Source: Prevotellaceae bacterium
Lineage (GTDB): Bacteria > Bacteroidota > Bacteroidia > Bacteroidales > UBA932
Length of the DNA stretch: 9,557 nucleotides
Direction: 5' to 3'
Assembly: GCA_031285695.1 (NCBI GenBank)
Contig: JAITVR010000050.1
Span: 1-9,557, forward strand
Numbering within the stretch: the stretch's first letter is position 1; every line of letters begins with the position of its first letter. Position numbers and translations under genes: made by a program. Of the stretch, positions 6,228 to 9,557 are shown piece after piece. Below the pieces are notes generated by a model that did not search any database, was not told the origin of the DNA, and was given only the letters and a program-made list of their open reading frames with translations.

Positions 6228-8588
6228 ATGGCAAAAACATCAATCACCGATAAGCTAAGTAAGGGGCAAAAATTCCGCGTGGGCATAGGCATTGCGCTCA
6301 TGGTGCTGTCGCTTTATGCGCTTGCTTCTATCATTTCTTTTTTTATAAACTGGGAGGTTGACCACAGCTTTGCAGGCGTGGCCACCTTGGCCGGCGATGG
6401 CACGCAAACCGCCAACTTGTGCGGCAAGTTAGGCAACTTTTTATCCGCTTTTTTGGTTACGCGCTGGTTTGGCGTAAGCGCAGCGCTGCTGCCCATTATA
6501 GGCATACTTTGCGCGCTAAGGTTGCTCAAGTGGGGGCGAATAAAAACGTGGCGGTTGTGCGTTATTTTATTTTTTTCCACGCTGCTCATTTCGCTTTCAT
6601 TTGGCGTATTTAGCAGCAACAACACCGCGCTGGGCGCAGGTTTTGGCGGTGCACACGGCTACGCAGTGGGGCACGTTTGGCTCATTTCGGTAGTGGGAAA
6701 ATTCGGCAGCATAACGTTGCTTACCGTAGGTTACTTTTTGCTTTTGAGCTACATTGTTCCTACGTTTTCGCTGCGCGCAAGAATTTTTATGCAGCAACTT
6801 TTCAACGAAAAAAAGAAGGAAGAAGAGGAAGTAAAAGCTGTAAAGGCAATAGAAAATCCAAAAATCGAAGAGGAAGAAACACCCGTTGACGATGATGTGG
6901 AAATTACCTTTGAACCCGAGGAAAGTGGCGTTACCTTTACGGTAGAGGAGAGCGAGGAGGAGGAAGAAATGGAGGTAAAAACCGAGGAAGTTGAGCAGGC
7001 TGAGGAGGAAAAAGATTTGGAGCTGCTTGTTGAAAACGGCGATGCGGTTGAGGTGTTGGGCGAGGTTGAAAAAAGCCTGCTGCCCTACGACCCCAAAGCC
7101 GACCTGTCGCGCTACCAGTACCCCACGCCCGATTTGCTTAACGAGTACAGCAAAAGCGCCAAGTCCGTTTCGCCCGAGGAGCTCGAAGCAAACAAAAATA
7201 AAATTGTGCGCACGCTGGGGCACTACAACATTTCCATATCCGAAATCAAGGCTACCATTGGCCCCACAGTTACGCTGTACGAAATTGTTCCCGCGCCGGG
7301 CGTGCGTATTTCCAAAATCAAGGGGCTTGAAAACGACATTGCGCTAAGCCTTGCTGCGCTTGGCATTCGCATCATTGCGCCCATTCCCGGAAAGGGAACA
7401 ATCGGCATTGAGGTGCCCAACCAGCACCCCGAAATTGTGCCCATGCAGGCCATCATCAAGTCGGCGGAATTCAACGATTCTAAGTTCGATTTGCCGATAG
7501 GTTTGGGCAAAACTATTACCAACAAATCCTTCGTTATTGACCTTGCAAAAATGCCGCACCTGCTCATTGCTGGCGCCACGGGGCAAGGTAAATCCGTTGG
7601 CTTAAACGCTGTGCTGACTTCGCTTTTGTACAAAATGCACCCCTCGCAATTGAAGCTCGTTTTGGTTGACCCGAAAAAAGTTGAGCTGCCGCTGTACGGA
7701 AAAATTGAGAAGCATTTTTTGGCAAAATTACCCGACTCGGACGAGGCCATTATTACCGACAACCAAAAGGTAATTTACACGCTCAACTCGCTGTGCATTG
7801 AGATGGACAGCCGCTACGATTTGCTCAAAGATGCGGCGGTGCGCAACATTAAGGAGTACAACCAAAAGTTTGTTGACCGCCGGCTGAACCCCGAAAAAGG
7901 ACACCGGTATTTGCCCTACATTGTGCTCGTTATCGATGAATTTGCCGACTTGATTATGACCGCAGGGCGCGAAGTTGAAACGCCCATCGCTCGCCTTGCA
8001 CAGCTGGCGCGCGCCATTGGCATTCACCTTGTAATTGCCACGCAGCGCCCTACCACCAACGTAATTACAGGTCTTATCAAGGCTAACTTCCCCGCGCGAG
8101 TTGCCTTCCGCGTAACGAGCATGATTGACTCGCGAACCATTCTCGACACGCCCGGAGCGCAGCACCTCATTGGTAAAGGCGATATGCTGGTGTCCACCGG
8201 CAGCGACATTACCCGCGTGCAGTGCGCCTTTGTGGATACGCCCGAGGTGGAAAAAATTGTGGAGTTTATAGGCAAGCAGCAGGGCTACCCCATGGCATTT
8301 CCGCTACCCGAATACGTACCCGAAAACGGCGATGGCGGCGGCGTTCCCGATGTTGACCTTACGCGCCGCGATGGCATGTTTGAGCAAGCTGCGCGCCTAT
8401 TGGTAGAAACGCAGCAGGGTTCAACCTCGCTCATACAGCGCAAATTTAACTTGGGCTACAACCGCGCCGGCCGCATTATGGACCAGCTCGAAGCCGCAGG
8501 AATTGTTGGCGCGCAGGAGGGCAGCAAGCCCCGCCAAGTGCGCATTCCCGATGTGATTGCGCTGGAACAGCTGCTAAAACAATTTTGA
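6228..8588 (+). CDS. ftsK: DNA translocase FtsK
   Basis: This 786-residue septal DNA pump moves chromosome ends through the closing septum and activates XerCD dimer resolution. Four membrane helices (about 17-41, 81-100, 107-128, 149-177) anchor it. A strongly acidic linker (about 194-281, long runs of Glu) follows. The alpha region (about 283-400) precedes the RecA-like motor, with Walker A GATGQGKS at 449-456 and Walker B VLVIDE at 566-571. The DNA-reading winged-helix gamma domain is at about 715-773 ('MFEQAARLLVETQQGSTSLI', then 'YNRAGRIMDQLEAAGIVG'). All parts are present, so it should be functional. I chose ATG at 6228 because the upstream in-frame TTG at 6207 lies within the inverted repeat and would add seven residues ahead of the canonical basic N-terminus. 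Confidence 0.95.
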   Translation: MAKTSITDKLSKGQKFRVGIGIALMVLSLYALASIISFFINWEVDHSFAGVATLAGDGTQTANLCGKLGNFLSAFLVTRWFGVSAALLPIIGILCALRLLKWGRIKTWRLCVILFFSTLLISLSFGVFSSNNTALGAGFGGAHGYAVGHVWLISVVGKFGSITLLTVGYFLLLSYIVPTFSLRARIFMQQLFNEKKKEEEEVKAVKAIENPKIEEEETPVDDDVEITFEPEESGVTFTVEESEEEEEMEVKTEEVEQAEEEKDLELLVENGDAVEVLGEVEKSLLPYDPKADLSRYQYPTPDLLNEYSKSAKSVSPEELEANKNKIVRTLGHYNISISEIKATIGPTVTLYEIVPAPGVRISKIKGLENDIALSLAALGIRIIAPIPGKGTIGIEVPNQHPEIVPMQAIIKSAEFNDSKFDLPIGLGKTITNKSFVIDLAKMPHLLIAGATGQGKSVGLNAVLTSLLYKMHPSQLKLVLVDPKKVELPLYGKIEKHFLAKLPDSDEAIITDNQKVIYTLNSLCIEMDSRYDLLKDAAVRNIKEYNQKFVDRRLNPEKGHRYLPYIVLVIDEFADLIMTAGREVETPIARLAQLARAIGIHLVIATQRPTTNVITGLIKANFPARVAFRVTSMIDSRTILDTPGAQHLIGKGDMLVSTGSDITRVQCAFVDTPEVEKIVEFIGKQQGYPMAFPLPEYVPENGDGGGVPDVDLTRRDGMFEQAARLLVETQQGSTSLIQRKFNLGYNRAGRIMDQLEAAGIVGAQEGSKPRQVRIPDVIALEQLLKQF

Positions 8589-8695
8589 TTTCAAATCCCA
8601 AATTTCAGATTTCAAATTGGCACGATGCAGTGGTCTGTTGCTATTCGGGAGCCTTGTGGCAGGGTAATTTGAAATTTGAAACTTGAAACTTGAAA
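8589..8695. repeat. Facing TTTCAAA heptamer arrays between ftsK and lolA
   Basis: On the plus strand TTTCAAA-type heptamers start at 8589, 8596, 8603 and 8610, directly after the ftsK stop codon. On the opposite strand the matching units are seen as TTTGAAA or CTTGAAA on plus at 8668, 8675, 8682 and 8689. The two arrays pair over about 20 bases with two mismatches, separated by some 46 bases without recognisable content. The array ends 10 bases before the lolA start. Confidence 0.8.
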
Positions 8696-8705
8696 TTTAA
8701 CAATT

Positions 8706-9341
8706 ATGAAAAAACTACTGCCTATCCTCCTCGTCCTGCTTCCGCTTGCAGGCTTTTCGCAAAATGCAAGTGCGCTGCTGCAAAAATTTTCGGCAAAAAT
8801 GCAGAAGGCAAAAACGATGTCCATTACCTTTGAGTACGCCTACGAAAACAAGGCTGAGGGCACGCAGCAAACCCAAGCAGGAACACTGCTGCTGAAGGAC
8901 AACATGTACCGTTTAGATTGGGACGGCACCACCATTTTTTTTAACGGCGAAGCGCGTTGGACATACTTGAAAGCGGTGAACGAGGTAAGCATTTCGCTGC
9001 CCAACCCGCTTGAGGACGGCATTTTTGCCAACCCCGCCGCGCTTTTTTCAGTTGATGAAAAGGATTACAACACCAAGCTGCGCAGCGAAAAAACGGTGGA
9101 CGGAAAAACCATTGTAGAGGTTGATTTATTCCCAAAAGACGAGCAGGCCAGCTTTACCAACATCAACCTGCGCATGGATAAAAGCACGCTGCACCCCGTA
9201 AGCATTGCCTACTACGACAAAAGCGGCGACAACATTTTCATTTCCGTAAAAAAATTCGACACCTCGGTAGCCCCCACCCCCACCGACTTTACCTTCGACG
9301 CCAAAAAACACCCCAACGTAGAAGTGGTGGATATGCGGTAG
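8706..9341 (+). CDS. lolA: LolA-type outer-membrane lipoprotein carrier protein
   Basis: This 211-residue periplasmic protein should carry lipoproteins from the LolCDE-type inner-membrane exporter to the outer membrane. Residues 1-18 are a signal peptide (MKKLLPILLVLLPLAGFS). The mature part begins 'ASALLQKFSAKMQKAKTMSITFEY', the helix-then-strand opening typical of LolA. It continues with strands 'GTLLLKDNMYRLDWDGTTIFFNGEARWTY' that form half of the open beta-barrel around the lipid-binding cavity, and ends with 'FDAKKHPNVEVVDMR'. Length is close to that of E. coli LolA. Its position directly after ftsK is, as far as I know, a common Bacteroidota arrangement. A facing heptamer repeat separates the two, so co-transcription is not assured. 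The start at 8706 gives a complete signal peptide. Confidence 0.85.
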   Translation: MKKLLPILLVLLPLAGFSQNASALLQKFSAKMQKAKTMSITFEYAYENKAEGTQQTQAGTLLLKDNMYRLDWDGTTIFFNGEARWTYLKAVNEVSISLPNPLEDGIFANPAALFSVDEKDYNTKLRSEKTVDGKTIVEVDLFPKDEQASFTNINLRMDKSTLHPVSIAYYDKSGDNIFISVKKFDTSVAPTPTDFTFDAKKHPNVEVVDMR

Positions 9342-9408
9342 GAGTTTACAAAGAAATCTGTATCAAGTAGCTACAAATCAACTAACTACGAGAACTTCAT
9401 TACTCACG

Positions 9409-9436
9409 TTGCTAAAAACTTTTTTTGCTACCTTTA
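9409..9436 (+). promoter_or_regulatory. Candidate promoter for the secreted protein at 9445
   Basis: TTG at 9409-9411 is followed after 17 bases by TACCTTTA at 9429-9436, which differs from TAnnTTTG only at the last base. The spacing fits the TTG-N17-TAnnTTTG form described for Flavobacterium. The start codon at 9445 is only 8 bases past the box, so the transcript would have almost no leader. Confidence 0.45.
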
Positions 9437-9444
9437 CGAGCATT

Positions 9445-9557
9445 ATGAGTAAAATATTTTTCACCCTCATTGTTGCGCTGCTGGGCACGGCGGTTTTTGC
9501 GCAGTCGCCGATGCAAAAAGGCGCCGATGCCTGCTTTGATAAGCAGATAAAAACGCT
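9445..9557 (+). CDS. Secreted protein of unknown function, 3' end outside the window
   Basis: Only the first 37 codons are in the window. They encode a clear signal peptide (MSKIFFTLIVALLGTAVFA, likely cleaved before QSPMQ), followed by 'KGADACFDKQIKT'. The mature part is too short to assign. It starts 103 bases after the lolA stop and has its own promoter-like sequence, so it is probably a separate transcription unit exported to the periplasm or beyond. Confidence 0.75.
   Translation, partial: MSKIFFTLIVALLGTAVFAQSPMQKGADACFDKQIKT

Noticed and set aside
6597..7223. A 208-codon minus-strand open frame opposite ftsK.
   Set aside because: It is the complement of the FtsK membrane and acidic linker region; its Phe/Leu runs mirror the Glu/Lys codons of the linker.
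9342..9444. A terminator after lolA.
   Set aside because: Only a short palindrome (GTAGCTAC at 9367-9374) is present, with no T-run directly after it.

Overview
The window looks like chromosomal DNA from a member of the phylum Bacteroidota. The evidence is a TonB-dependent receptor with an N-terminal carboxypeptidase-regulatory-like domain paired with a DUF4249-type lipoprotein, several boxes close to the Bacteroidota promoter element TAnnTTTG, weak Shine-Dalgarno signals, and a cell-envelope gene order (divIC/ftsB-like, S41 protease, ftsK, lolA) that fits this phylum. GC content is moderate. I cannot place it below phylum from the sequence alone.

Layout: positions 1-284 are non-coding and hold a 7/21-bp phased repeat array with a strong terminator-like hairpin. 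Positions 285-3850 (minus strand) are a two-gene unit, receptor first and DUF4249 lipoprotein second, probably an outer-membrane uptake pair of unknown substrate. Positions 3851-4139 are a divergent promoter region. Positions 4140-9341 (plus strand) carry a DivIC/FtsB-type division protein, a C-terminal processing protease, the DNA translocase FtsK and a LolA-type lipoprotein carrier. A further secreted protein begins at 9445 and runs off the window.

The plus-strand genes are housekeeping envelope and division functions: septum assembly (DivIC), periplasmic proteolysis (CtpA), chromosome clearance at the septum (FtsK) and lipoprotein traffic to the outer membrane (LolA). Lipoproteins such as the DUF4249 protein could be clients of the LolA pathway, but that link is inference.

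The genes themselves are ordinary. The most unusual content is between them. At least three intergenic gaps (1426-1489, 6167-6219, 8589-8695) contain degenerate heptanucleotide tandem repeats arranged as two arrays on opposite strands facing each other. Each gap uses a different heptamer. Further single-sided heptamer arrays lie at 66-229, 4056-4076 and 4449-4465, and a nested 26-bp inverted repeat lies at 4470-4548. I see no CRISPR array, tRNA, rRNA, transposase or defence system.
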